Below are positions 1 to 7,643 of a stretch of 24,427 bases of DNA, piece by piece. The position numbers and the translations under genes are program-made. The notes under the pieces are model-generated. The model was not told the origin of the DNA, ran no database searches, and saw only the letters and a list, made by a program, of their open reading frames with translations. Within the stretch, counting starts at the first letter, position 1, and the number at the start of each line of letters is the position of its first letter. The stretch is from contig JALNYP010000059.1 of NCBI GenBank assembly GCA_023229795.1, positions 1 to 24,427 of the forward strand. Direction: 5' to 3'. The DNA is from Syntrophobacterales bacterium (GTDB taxonomy: Bacteria > Desulfobacterota > Desulfobaccia > Desulfobaccales > 0-14-0-80-60-11).

Positions 1-136
1 AAAAACGCTTGACAACAAAAAAATAATGAGAGAGAAAAGTAGTATCTAACCCACCACAATCAATAGAGAAAACAGACTTTATTACGTACAGCTTGCCATT
101 ATCAGTGAGTTCTTTAATCTCCAATGATTTAACCAT
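1..136 (-). CDS. possible hypothetical protein, 3' end outside window
   Basis: A minus-strand frame is open from an ATG at 136 down to the window edge, giving 45 residues with no stop. An in-frame TAA lies at 161-163, so the start cannot be far upstream. The translation begins MVKSLEIKEL and continues as a mixed hydrophobic and polar sequence that looks like an ordinary globular N-terminus. I do not recognise a family. No convincing ribosome binding site precedes the ATG. The stretch is much more AT-rich than the rest of the window, so an open frame of this length could be chance, or it could be the start of an acquired gene. A very short plus-strand frame ending at 47-49 is the alternative reading of the edge. 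Confidence 0.3.
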   Translation of the reverse strand, partial: MVKSLEIKELTDNGKLYVIKSVFSIDCGGLDTTFLSHYFFVVKRF

Positions 137-406
137 AAGATATATATCAAAAAAGAACCTTTATGAGAAATTTTCGGGTCCGCCTGCTCCAAGGATGAAC
201 CTCTCCCCTCTTCAAAATGGTACCTTCCCACAATCTTGTTTCAAATTGAAATTTTCTTGATCCTCTCATTCTTCGCATCTTTCCCGCCTTTCTGCTCTCC
301 CGCCTTTTTCATTATGAAACAAGGCTGTCCGGGGCTAAATCAACTAACTGTCTGATTTACCTATTTAATCACCGTTGGCCCGGTTGCTGCATCTAGGTGT
401 CCTGAC
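137..406. other. AT-rich intergenic region upstream of the stress island
   Basis: This gap of about 270 bases has no credible reading frame. It is clearly AT-richer than the genes to its right until about position 370. It must hold the promoter of the first Usp gene, and possibly that of the leftward frame at 1-136, but no strong sigma-70 pair is visible. A sequence at 375-391 partly resembles a sigma-54 site; it sits too close to the start codon to be convincing. Confidence 0.5.
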
Positions 407-853
407 ATGAAAAAGCGGGTGCTCTTAGCCATCGATCTGGATACGCCGGATTCCCGGGCCGCCTCTTACGCGGTGCAACTGGCGGCGCGCCTCAAGTTGT
501 CCCTGGTGCTCATGGCGGTGCTGCCGCCCCGGCCCGGGGACCCGGGCGACCTGTCTCTGAGCGGGCTCAAAGACGAGCAGAGCCTGTGGCTCGGTAAGGT
601 CCGGGAGCGCTGCCAGCCGGAAGGAGTGGACCTGGAAATCTTTGTCGCGGCCGGCCTCTTCTGCGAGGAGGTCCTGGCCTTTGCCCGGGCCCAGAGTTCC
701 CTCCAGTTTATTATCCTGGGCTGGCCCGAGGACCTCCGCCGGGAACCCTATCCCGGCTGCGTGGCCGCCTTGAAAAGCCTGGACCGGCAAGTGGACGGGG
801 AAATCCTCCTGGTCCGGGCCCAGGGGAAGGTCACCCGCCTCATGGATCTTTAA
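407..853 (+). CDS. UspA-like universal stress protein, single domain
   Basis: This 148-residue protein opens with the typical Usp first strand, KKRVLLAIDLD, followed by a helix rich in Ala and Leu (SYAVQLAARL) and a second strand (LVLMAVLP). The length matches a single Usp domain of the alpha/beta nucleotide-binding fold. The C-terminal half keeps the strand FIILGW and the final strand EILLVRAQG, but the usual G-2x-G-9x-G(S/T) ATP-binding signature is not visible, so it may not bind ATP. The start is ATG with a weak AGGTG-type ribosome site. It lies 27 bases before the TauE/SafE gene and is the first of four Usp-related genes in the island. Family assignment is fairly secure; the physiological role is inferred only. 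Confidence 0.75.
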   Translation: MKKRVLLAIDLDTPDSRAASYAVQLAARLKLSLVLMAVLPPRPGDPGDLSLSGLKDEQSLWLGKVRERCQPEGVDLEIFVAAGLFCEEVLAFARAQSSLQFIILGWPEDLRREPYPGCVAALKSLDRQVDGEILLVRAQGKVTRLMDL

Positions 854-880
854 CGCCACTAATTAAGGGGAGAGCGGCAT

Positions 881-1816
881 ATGTTCTGGAACCTTTATTT
901 ACCACTGGCAGGAAACAGCACCAATATCTTGCTTCTCTTTGGCCTGGGGGGCGCCGTGGGCTTCCTTTCCGGGCTGTTCGGCGTGGGCGGCGGCTTTCTC
1001 ATGACGCCGTTGCTGATCATGGTGGGCATCCCGTCCACGGTGGCCGCGGCCTCGGACTCCAACCAGATCGTGGCGGCGTCCACCTCCGGGGCCATTGCCC
1101 ACTACCGCCTGGGGAACGTGGACTTCAAGATGGGGTTCATCCTCATCATCGGCGGGGTGTTGGGAGGCACGGTGGGGGTCCAGTTCATCAAGGCGCTCCG
1201 GGCCATGGGCAATGCCGACTTCGTCATCAAGATCACCTATGTGGTCATGCTGGGCGTCATCGGCTTCTACATGTTCATGGAAAGCCTCCAGAGCATGCGG
1301 AAAAAGCCGGTGGAAACCCGCCGGGTGGAGCCGGCCCCGGCCAAGGCCTCGCTCTACAACCGCATGATCCAGGCCCTGCCCTACCAGATGAAATTCGAAA
1401 AATCGGGCGTCACCCTGTCGCCGGTGCTCCCCCTCATCCTGGGGGTCTTCGTGGGCATCCTGGCGGCCATCATGGGCGTGGGCGGGGGCTTCATCATGGT
1501 GCCGGTGATGGTCTATATGCTGCGCATGCCCATGCACGTGGTGGTGGGCACCAGCCTCCTGCAAATCCTCTTCACCTGCATCAACGTCACCGTCATGCAG
1601 TCCGTCTCCAACCATACGGTGGACATGGTCCTGGCCATTATCCTGCTGCTGGGCTCGACCCTGGGGGCCCAGTTCGGGGTGCGCCTCAGCAAGCGCCTCA
1701 AGGCCGATCAGCTCAAGATTCTCCTGGCCTCCATCGTCTTGATAGTGATGGTGCAGATGCTGGTGAGCCTGGTGCTGCCGCCGCATCTCCTGCTGGCGCC
1801 TAAAGGTGGGCACTAA
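881..1816 (+). CDS. TauE/SafE family membrane transporter
   Basis: This 311-residue integral membrane protein carries the two inverted halves characteristic of the TauE/SafE (DUF81) family. Each half has a glycine-rich signature: GLFGVGGGFLMTP at about residues 31-43 and AAIMGVGGGFIMVP at about 195-208. Between the halves is a basic and proline-rich cytoplasmic-looking loop (about residues 140-180). Family members move small sulfur or organic anions such as sulfite, sulfoacetate or taurine-derived products across the inner membrane; the substrate here cannot be read from sequence. A good AAGGGGAG ribosome site precedes the ATG. The following gene is separated by a single base and encodes an Alph_Pro_TM protein, a frequent partner, which suggests one functional unit. 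Confidence 0.88.
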   Translation: MFWNLYLPLAGNSTNILLLFGLGGAVGFLSGLFGVGGGFLMTPLLIMVGIPSTVAAASDSNQIVAASTSGAIAHYRLGNVDFKMGFILIIGGVLGGTVGVQFIKALRAMGNADFVIKITYVVMLGVIGFYMFMESLQSMRKKPVETRRVEPAPAKASLYNRMIQALPYQMKFEKSGVTLSPVLPLILGVFVGILAAIMGVGGGFIMVPVMVYMLRMPMHVVVGTSLLQILFTCINVTVMQSVSNHTVDMVLAIILLLGSTLGAQFGVRLSKRLKADQLKILLASIVLIVMVQMLVSLVLPPHLLLAPKGGH

Positions 1817-1817
1817 G

Positions 1818-2594
1818 ATGCGGTACCTCAAACCTTTCTCTTACAAGATTGCGCTCCTGGCGGCGGGCTTGCTGCTGGCCGCCTGGCTGCCGGCTCAGGC
1901 CGCGGTGTCGGCCCTGACGGTCTCTCCTAACAATGTCCAGATCGGCACCTTCTTTAGCGGACAGACCGTGACGGTCACCGGCCAGGTGCCCGCGGGGGCC
2001 CAGGTCGTCCTCGAAGTCATGGGCACCAGCGCCGACGAGCACCTGATGCGTAAGGGCCGGCGGGCCGGATTGTGGATGAACGTGGGCGAAATCACCATCC
2101 ATGACGCCCCCTCCCTCTACCTGGTCATGAGCACGAGCAAAGAATTGCTCACCGCGCCGCCGGCGGAGGCCACCTGGGGCTATAAGGCTCTGGAGAAACG
2201 CATTACCTTTGCGGGCAGCATCGAGGCCGCGGAGACCCCAGAATTCCTGAAGCAGTTTCTCGAACTCAAGGAAAGCGAGCAGATTTACTCTTCCCGCCCC
2301 GGCACCCTCACGGTGAAGGCCGCGGCCGGGGGTGAAAGCACGGTCACGGGCGTCTTTCCCCTGCCCACCAACACCAAGCCCGGCACCTATAAGGTCTGCC
2401 TGTCGGTGATCGCCGACGGCAAGGTGGTGGATAACGCCTGCGCCGACCTGACCGTGGCCCTGGTGGGCTTCCCGGCCATGCTGGCCAGCCTGGCCTACCA
2501 GCACGGGCTCACCTATGGCATAGTGGCGGTGGTCATCGCCATCGTCACGGGCTTTGCCATGGGCTTTCTCTTTAAGGGCGGGGGCGGGCACTAA
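1818..2594 (+). CDS. Alph_Pro_TM (TIGR02186-type) exported membrane-anchored protein
   Basis: I place the start at the ATG at 1818 because AAAGGTGGG lies just upstream; a GTG at 1806 would sit inside that site. The 258-residue product has a Sec-type signal peptide (hydrophobic core LLAAGLLLAAW, likely cleavage after AQA near residue 28). A beta-rich extracytoplasmic domain follows, containing VSPNNVQIGTFFSG and a block with GRRAGLWMNVGE and the pattern PSLYLVMS. A C-terminal membrane helix (IVAVVIAIVTGFAMGFLF) ends the protein. This architecture fits the PF09608/TIGR02186 family, whose molecular function is unknown and whose genes are often adjacent to TauE/SafE genes. The one-base spacing after the transporter suggests it is a periplasmic accessory to it; that role is inference. 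Confidence 0.82.
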   Translation: MRYLKPFSYKIALLAAGLLLAAWLPAQAAVSALTVSPNNVQIGTFFSGQTVTVTGQVPAGAQVVLEVMGTSADEHLMRKGRRAGLWMNVGEITIHDAPSLYLVMSTSKELLTAPPAEATWGYKALEKRITFAGSIEAAETPEFLKQFLELKESEQIYSSRPGTLTVKAAAGGESTVTGVFPLPTNTKPGTYKVCLSVIADGKVVDNACADLTVALVGFPAMLASLAYQHGLTYGIVAVVIAIVTGFAMGFLFKGGGGH

Positions 2595-2692
2595 GGACCG
2601 CGTTTATTTGTCCGGCAGGTTTGCTTGGGGCGATCATCGTGTTTATATTAAGTTTTTCTCCTTGAATGAGGCAACCCGGGCCAGGAGCGGCG

Positions 2693-2714
2693 GGGGCATC
2701 GGGTGCGGTGCCCC
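2693..2714. other. GC-rich hairpin in the leader of the phosphohistidine gene
   Basis: The arms GGGGCATC and GGTGCCCC pair over eight positions (one G-U) around a six-base loop. No T-run follows, so an intrinsic terminator is doubtful. It sits in the 191-base gap between the transporter pair and the next gene, where it could attenuate or partly insulate transcription. Nothing else in this gap looks coding. Confidence 0.35.
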
Positions 2715-2785
2715 GCTTGGCTGGCCCGGCTTGGCCGGCGTGTCCGCCAGGCTGTTGCTGATAGCTGGTATCCTGGAATAGAACC

Positions 2786-5368
2786 ATGTGGCAAGCTCTC
2801 CACCGTCTCTGGAACCGGATTAGCGGACACAAGCCGCATTTGGTGGCTTTCCCCGAGATTTTTGAGCATTTCCAGGCGCTCCTGCAGGACCACCAGCGGG
2901 TCATGGAGCTCATTGCCGACCTGGGAGAGAAATCCGGCGGGGAGTATATTTTTGACCGCAAATATCTGATCGACACCACCGAAGCGATTCAGACGCTGCT
3001 CCTGCGCATGGTGAAAGGGTTGAATCTCATTACCTCCAACCGGTTTCTGGACCTGTACCCCGCCATCGACCGCATCTTCATTCCCCTGGGGGCCGAACTC
3101 CGGGGACGGCTGGTGCTGTCCAAGGAGATGCCCCTGGTGATCTCCCTGGAGGCGGCGCCCTCGGACCGCCCCGAACTCATCGGCGGCAAGGCCAGCCATC
3201 TGGCGGTGGCCATCCAGAACCTGCACCTGCCGGTGCCCGCCGGCTTTATCATTACCACCCGGGCCTATCGTCTCTTCCTGGAACACAACCGCCTGGAGGA
3301 AAGGATCCACGCCCAGTTGGAGGCCTGGGTGGCGGGCGAACAGGACGAACGCCAGGCCTCCCGCCAGATCCAGTACAGCATCCTGGCCGGGGTGGTCCCC
3401 CATGAAGTGGCCGGGGAGATCAAGCGCCAGGTCGAGAAGGGCGGCGAGGATTGGGCCGTCCGCAGCAGCGCCTATGGTGAGGATGGCGAGCTGTCCTTTG
3501 CCGGCCTGCATGAGAGCCTGCTGCAGGTCCAGCCCCGGGGCATCCACAAGGCCTATAAGGAGGTGCTGGCCAGCCTTTATTCTCCCGAGGCTCTGGTCTA
3601 CCGGCGGCAGATGGGGATGCTGGGGGAGGAGGCGGCCATGGCGGTGCTGTGTCAGGCGATGATCCCCAGCCGGGTCAGCGGCATGGTGCACACCATGGAC
3701 GTCAGCGGCGCAGAAGCCGACTGCATGGTGCTGTTCGCCTCCTGGGGGCTGGGGCGCACCGTGGTGGAGGCCCGCGGCCCCGCGGACCGCTACGTGGTGG
3801 AGCGGGATCATCAGCACCACATCCGGGTGCAGGAGATCGCCCGGAAAGAACAACTGGTCCGGGCCCTGGCCGGCGGCGGCGAAGAAGAAGCCCCGGTGCC
3901 GCCCGAGGATCAGAGCCGGGAAACCTTATCGGAGACCGCCCTGAAAACCCTGGCCCGCTGGGCCCTGACCCTGGAGCGCTATTTCAAGCGCCCCCAGGAG
4001 ATCGAATGGGCCCTAGATCAGGCCGGGAACTGTTGGGTCCTGCAATCCCGGGCCCTCCAGATCCCCAAGCCCCAGGTGCCCTTGCGCCAGGATATTTGCG
4101 AGACCTGCGCCCAATACCCCGTCCTGTTCCAGGATGTCGGGGTGGTGGCCCATGCCGGGGTGGGGTCGGGGGTGGTGGCCCAGGTTACCACCGACGCCGA
4201 CCTGGAGCATTTTCCCGAGGAAGCCGTCCTGGTCACCAAATATACGGCCCCGTGGCTGGCCCGCATTGTGCCCAAGGCCGCGGCCATCGTCAGCGAGCGG
4301 GGCTCCGCGGCGGGACACCTGGCCACCATCGCCCGGGAGTTCCGGGTGCCCACCCTGGTAGGGGTGGAGCGGGCGACGGAGATTCTTCCCGAAGGCATGC
4401 AGGTCACCGTGGACACCAAACAGCGGACCATCTATGCCGGGAGGGTGAAAGAACTGCTCCAGTATGAACTGGTGCAGTCCCTGGCCTTCGAGGACGCCCC
4501 GGAATTCCGGCTGCTCCGGCGCATCCTGGCCCGCATCGCCCCCCTCCATTTGATCGATCCCGCGGACCCGAATTTTACCGCCGACGGCTGCACCTCGGTC
4601 CACGATGTCATCCGGTTCATCCACGAAAAGGCCGTGGAAGAATTGATGGACCTGCCGCGCTTCGTGAAACGCTTCAAGGGGGTCAGGATTTTCACCCTGG
4701 TCTCCGATATCCCCCTGGGGCTGAAAGTCTTGGACCTGGGCGGCGGCATCGCGCCCGAAGCCACGGGGACCAAGCTCCTGCCGGAGCACATCCGCTCTCT
4801 GCCCATGCAGGCCCTGTGGGAGGGCCTGTCCGGCCCCGGGGTCTGGAGCACCGAACCCGTGCCGGTGGATTTCCAGGGCATGATGTCCAGCCTCACCAAG
4901 ACCTGGGCCGAAACCCCTGGCGCCACCACCCTGTCCGGCTTCAACCTGGCGGTGATCAGCGAAACCTATATGAATCTGCACCTGAGGCTGGGCTACCACT
5001 TTAACCTGGTGGACGCCCGCCTCGAGTCCGAAGCCTCCCGGAATCACATCTATTTCCGCTTTGTGGGCGGGGTGACCGACCTCACCCGGCGGTCCCGGCG
5101 GGCCCAACTGCTGGAGAAGATTCTCTCCCAATACCACTTTAAAGTGGACACCAAAGGGGACCTGGTGGTGGCCAAGGTGCTCCACCTGCCCCGGGAAGAC
5201 ATGGAGCAGCGCCTCCAGATCCTGGGCCGGTTGATCGGATTCACCCGCCAGCTGGATATTCAGTTGCGCAGCGATGAAGACGTCCCGGAATTTGTGGAGG
5301 CTTTCTTTTACCAAAACTCCCAGTTAAGGGAGAAGCCCCCGGAAGGAGGAAGTTATGTCGGAAAATAA
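2786..5368 (+). CDS. ATP-grasp / phosphohistidine PEP-utilising-type protein without TIM barrel
   Basis: This 860-residue protein has the first two modules of the pyruvate phosphate dikinase/PEP synthase family. Residues 1 to about 110 form an unassigned, mostly helical N-terminal extension. About 115-425 is the ATP-grasp (PPDK_N) domain, with GGKASHLA, PAGFIITTRAY, VRSSAYGEDG (Arg226) and EIEWALDQAG. About 450-555 is the swivelling phosphohistidine domain, with GSAAGHLATIAREFRVPTLVG; His511 is the expected phosphorylated residue. The last 300 residues do not resemble the PEP/pyruvate TIM barrel, so this is unlikely to be a normal PEP synthase; rifampin phosphotransferase is a known case of this chemistry with another acceptor. 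The start ATG has only a weak ribosome site. Its 3' end overlaps the next gene, a receiver protein, by 14 bases, suggesting coupled translation and a signalling or phosphotransfer role. Confidence 0.75.
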   Translation: MWQALHRLWNRISGHKPHLVAFPEIFEHFQALLQDHQRVMELIADLGEKSGGEYIFDRKYLIDTTEAIQTLLLRMVKGLNLITSNRFLDLYPAIDRIFIPLGAELRGRLVLSKEMPLVISLEAAPSDRPELIGGKASHLAVAIQNLHLPVPAGFIITTRAYRLFLEHNRLEERIHAQLEAWVAGEQDERQASRQIQYSILAGVVPHEVAGEIKRQVEKGGEDWAVRSSAYGEDGELSFAGLHESLLQVQPRGIHKAYKEVLASLYSPEALVYRRQMGMLGEEAAMAVLCQAMIPSRVSGMVHTMDVSGAEADCMVLFASWGLGRTVVEARGPADRYVVERDHQHHIRVQEIARKEQLVRALAGGGEEEAPVPPEDQSRETLSETALKTLARWALTLERYFKRPQEIEWALDQAGNCWVLQSRALQIPKPQVPLRQDICETCAQYPVLFQDVGVVAHAGVGSGVVAQVTTDADLEHFPEEAVLVTKYTAPWLARIVPKAAAIVSERGSAAGHLATIAREFRVPTLVGVERATEILPEGMQVTVDTKQRTIYAGRVKELLQYELVQSLAFEDAPEFRLLRRILARIAPLHLIDPADPNFTADGCTSVHDVIRFIHEKAVEELMDLPRFVKRFKGVRIFTLVSDIPLGLKVLDLGGGIAPEATGTKLLPEHIRSLPMQALWEGLSGPGVWSTEPVPVDFQGMMSSLTKTWAETPGATTLSGFNLAVISETYMNLHLRLGYHFNLVDARLESEASRNHIYFRFVGGVTDLTRRSRRAQLLEKILSQYHFKVDTKGDLVVAKVLHLPREDMEQRLQILGRLIGFTRQLDIQLRSDEDVPEFVEAFFYQNSQLREKPPEGGSYVGK

Positions 5369-5744
5369 GCTCAGGATATTGGTGCTGGACGACGAACCCA
5401 TCGTGTGCAAGCGCTTGCAGCCGGCCCTGGAAAAGCTGGGGTTCGAAGTGGATACCTTCACCCAAAGCGTCGAAGCCATGCATCAGATCCAACAGACTGC
5501 TTATGACATCATCATCACCGATCTCAAAATGAAAGAGATCGACGGCATGCGCTTTCTGGAGGAAGCCAAGAAGCTGCACCCCAAGAGCGAAGTGATTGTC
5601 ATCACCGGCTTCGCCACCATGGAAACCGCCAAGCAGTCCTTCCAGAAGGGCGTGTTCGATTTCATCGCCAAGCCCTTTAAATTGAGCGAGATTCAGGAAG
5701 TGGTCACCCGGGCCGCGGCCAAGCTGCGCGGCGGCGCGGCCTAG
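5355..5744 (+). CDS. single-domain response regulator (CheY-like receiver)
   Basis: This 129-residue protein is a complete receiver domain with no output domain. It has the acidic pair Asp12/Asp13 (LDDEP), the phosphoacceptor Asp56 (ITDLKM), Thr84 (VITGFA) and Lys106 (AKPF). A strong GGAAGGAGG ribosome site precedes the ATG, which lies inside the end of the phosphohistidine gene (14-base overlap). The partner kinase could be the histidine kinase encoded downstream at 7644, or phosphate might come from the adjacent phosphohistidine protein; the latter is speculation. Without an output domain it must act through protein contacts or as an intermediate in a relay. Confidence 0.9.
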   Translation: MSENKLRILVLDDEPIVCKRLQPALEKLGFEVDTFTQSVEAMHQIQQTAYDIIITDLKMKEIDGMRFLEEAKKLHPKSEVIVITGFATMETAKQSFQKGVFDFIAKPFKLSEIQEVVTRAAAKLRGGAA

Positions 5745-5768
5745 GGAAGAGATTTTACGAGACACATC

Positions 5769-5798
5769 GAGGGCCCGGCGCCTGAGCCTCGCGCCCTC
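5769..5798. terminator. weak stem-loop after the first receiver gene
   Basis: GAGGGC and GCCCTC form a six-base stem enclosing an 18-base GC-rich loop in the 89-base gap before the next Usp gene. No T-run follows. It could slow or partly terminate transcription, or be incidental. Confidence 0.25.
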
Positions 5799-5833
5799 CG
5801 GTCATACACCAACCGAGTAAGGGGGAATTACCT

Positions 5834-6634
5834 ATGCTTAAAACCCTGGTAGCCATCGAAGTGGACCTGGCCTCCAGCATGGCCATCCGCTATGCCTGTG
5901 ATCTGGGCAACCTGATCCCCATGGAGCTTTTTCCCGTCTATGTCAAGGCGCCGCCGCCGGAAGTGCCGGCCACGGGCACGGGGTGGGTCCGGCATACCTG
6001 GGAACGGGAAATCGTCGCGATGGGCAAAGAGGAGATCCACGAGATGCTGGCCTCCGAGCAGGAATCCTGCCCACTGCTGCGAGAACCCCTGGTGATCTAT
6101 GGGGATCGGGAATACGAACTGCTCAAGATCGTGGATCAGGAGAACTTCGATTTGTACGTGGAAGGCGCGCCCTATCCCTTTAATCCGGGGAGCATCCACC
6201 GCCGCCTGCACTCCAAGTTCTACCAGAAGCTGGCGAGCCCGCTCATCTGGCTGCGGGTCTTGCGGAAAATCCACCAGGCCCTGGTGGTGTGTCCCGACCT
6301 GGCCGGCGCCCGGGCGGTGCTGCCCGCCCTCCAGAAACTCTGGGCCGGCTGCCCCATTCCGCTGCACCTGGCCCTGCCCCCCCGGGAGGGCTATGGCGGT
6401 CCCGGCGACGCCCTGGCGGAGGAGGCCCGGAAGGTCCTGGGGACCATGGAGGCCGCGGGGTGCACCATGCAATTGCAGGAAGTGGCCGACTGGTCGTCCG
6501 GGGGGCCGGCCCCGGCCCTGCTGAAGGACTATAGCCTGGTGGCCGTCGCCCTGGAGCGGACGATAAAAAAAGACGATCTCCGCCTCCAGTGGCTGGCCCA
6601 GGTGAAAAATCCCCTCATGCTGGTGCTGTATTGA
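5834..6634 (+). CDS. tandem UspA-like universal stress protein, divergent
   Basis: This 266-residue protein starts with a Usp-type first strand and helix (LKTLVAIEVD, then SMAIRYACDLGNL). A second repeat of the fold begins near residue 142 (RKIHQALVVCPDLAGAR), so it looks like two degenerate Usp domains. The first half carries the motif FDLYVEGAPYPFNPGS where a normal Usp would have its glycine-rich nucleotide loop, and the second half ends with the strand NPLMLVLY. The canonical ATP loop is absent in both halves, so this is probably a non-ATP-binding member. AAGGGGG upstream of the ATG supports the start. It sits between the first receiver gene and the DUF202 gene. The Usp assignment rests on fold pattern and context and is less sure than for the proteins at 9550 and 10468. 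Confidence 0.62.
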   Translation: MLKTLVAIEVDLASSMAIRYACDLGNLIPMELFPVYVKAPPPEVPATGTGWVRHTWEREIVAMGKEEIHEMLASEQESCPLLREPLVIYGDREYELLKIVDQENFDLYVEGAPYPFNPGSIHRRLHSKFYQKLASPLIWLRVLRKIHQALVVCPDLAGARAVLPALQKLWAGCPIPLHLALPPREGYGGPGDALAEEARKVLGTMEAAGCTMQLQEVADWSSGGPAPALLKDYSLVAVALERTIKKDDLRLQWLAQVKNPLMLVLY

Positions 6635-6648
6635 GGACGACGTCCGGG

Positions 6649-6730
6649 TTCCCCGCCTTTTTTAAGGGGGGTTAGGGAAATTTATCTCACCAGGTGAAAA
6701 CCCCTAATTCCCCTTTTTTCCATGGGGGAC
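6649..6730. repeat. imperfect intergenic inverted repeat, REP-like
   Basis: Two opposing arms share the layout CCCC-CTTTTTT-AAGGGG-TTAGGG. The left arm is at about 6649-6683 and the right arm, reading on the opposite strand, at about 6697-6730. The centre contains the short palindrome TCACCAGGTGA. Such paired arms are typical of dispersed palindromes in GC-rich Gram-negative genomes. Its place after the Usp gene means it may also act as a bidirectional terminator. Confidence 0.55.
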
Positions 6731-6803
6731 TTTATCTAGAAGCAGGTTGGCCAGGAGTGGCGCGGATTTTCGCACCCAAGTGCTAAGTCATTAAGGATTC
6801 AAC

Positions 6804-7622
6804 ATGTCTGAGGATACTGAAAAAACCGTCTCTTCTCTTCAGGGCGAAGAGCTCATCAAGGCCATGGAGGAATGGGCCGACCGCCGGGAACACCTGGCGG
6901 AGGACCGCACCGCCTTAGCCCAGTTCCGCACGAAGCTGGCCGAGGAACGGACCGCCCTGGCGCACAAGCGCACGGAACTAGCGGGGAAGCGCACCGGGTT
7001 AGCCGAAGGCCGCACCGATCTTGCCAACAAAAGAACTGAATTGGCCGAGGGCCGGACTAATCTGGCCAATAAGCGCACCGAACTGGCCCAAGGCCGCACG
7101 GACCTGGCCGAAAAACGCACCGGGTTTTCGACGACTCGGACCAATCTGGCCGCAGACCGCACCACTCTGGCGCAGAAGCGCACGGAATGGGCCGAGTCCC
7201 GGACCAACTGGTCCCAGTCCCGCACCGAATGGGCGGAAATGCGCAACAAACTGGCCGAGCTCCGCACCCGCATGAGCGGCGCCCGCACCGGCCTGGCCCA
7301 ATCCCGGACCAATCTGTCCCAATACCGCACCCTGCTGGCCAAACAGCGCACGGAACTCTCCTACCTGCGCACCGGCCTGGGCTTCATCGCGCTGGGCACT
7401 TTTTTCACCCGGCTCTTCGGCGTGGGTCCCTGGTCGGGCATCGACGCGATCATCACCACGGTGGGGGTGCTCAGCATCGCCATGGCCATCAAACTCTTCC
7501 TGAAATCCTACCGGGTGGAACGCAAGATGATGCCGCGCCTGGAGAAGGAGCTGGCCCCGGAAGCCGTGGACCAGCGCATCGAGGAGTCCATCCAGTCGCA
7601 TAAATTCGGTTCGTTCACCTAA
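6804..7622 (+). CDS. DUF202 membrane protein with 23 N-terminal heptads
   Basis: This 272-residue protein has three parts. Residues 1-33 are an acidic and basic lead-in. Residues 34-194 are 23 uninterrupted heptads of the form x-R-T-x-L-A-x; almost every unit keeps Arg-Thr, and the Leu is sometimes Trp, Phe or Met. The last heptad runs straight into the DUF202 core, with two membrane helices at about 190-208 (TGLGFIALGTFFTRLFG) and 214-234 (AIITTVGVLSIAMAIKLFL). A charged C-terminal tail follows. DUF202 proteins normally have a short RT-x-LA segment before the first helix; here that motif is greatly multiplied. The period predicts a long amphipathic helix with Thr/Ala on one face and Leu and Arg alongside. 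AAGGA six bases before the ATG supports the start. The histidine kinase gene follows after 21 bases, so a structural or sensing partnership is plausible but unproven. Confidence 0.85.
   Translation: MSEDTEKTVSSLQGEELIKAMEEWADRREHLAEDRTALAQFRTKLAEERTALAHKRTELAGKRTGLAEGRTDLANKRTELAEGRTNLANKRTELAQGRTDLAEKRTGFSTTRTNLAADRTTLAQKRTEWAESRTNWSQSRTEWAEMRNKLAELRTRMSGARTGLAQSRTNLSQYRTLLAKQRTELSYLRTGLGFIALGTFFTRLFGVGPWSGIDAIITTVGVLSIAMAIKLFLKSYRVERKMMPRLEKELAPEAVDQRIEESIQSHKFGSFT
6903..7385 (+). repeat. 21-bp period coding repeat, 23 units
   Basis: The DNA encoding residues 34-194 has an exact 21-base period over 23 units without any indel. Synonymous positions differ widely between units (for example CGC, CGG, CGA and AGA for the Arg), while Arg-Thr is kept. 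This indicates an old expansion maintained by selection on the protein, not a recent slippage array. The period also leaves long stop-free frames on the opposite strand, which are artefacts. Confidence 0.9.
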
Positions 7623-7643
7623 TCGGCTCGGAGGCCGCGGTTC

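Noticed and set aside
9..37. TTGACA near the left edge as a promoter
   Set aside because: No -10 element at proper distance, and the surrounding sequence is AT-rich enough for chance matches.
375..391. Sigma-54-like site TTGGCCCG-N4-CTGCA with correct GG/GC spacing
   Set aside because: Transcription would start only about five bases before the ATG at 407 and skip the ribosome site; two consensus bases also mismatch.
2554..2781. 75-codon plus-strand frame overlapping the end of the Alph_Pro_TM gene
   Set aside because: Composition and lack of ribosome site indicate a chance frame across the intergenic hairpin region.
2786..5368. Annotation as phosphoenolpyruvate synthase
   Set aside because: The TIM-barrel PEP/pyruvate domain with its catalytic cysteine is not visible in the C-terminal 300 residues.
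6903..7385. CRISPR-like or tandem noncoding array with 21-base period
   Set aside because: No spacers; the units are codons of one continuous reading frame with synonymous variation.
6839..7601. Long open frames on the minus strand across the DUF202 gene
   Set aside because: They mirror the 21-base coding period, which excludes stops in several frames; no ribosome site or family match.
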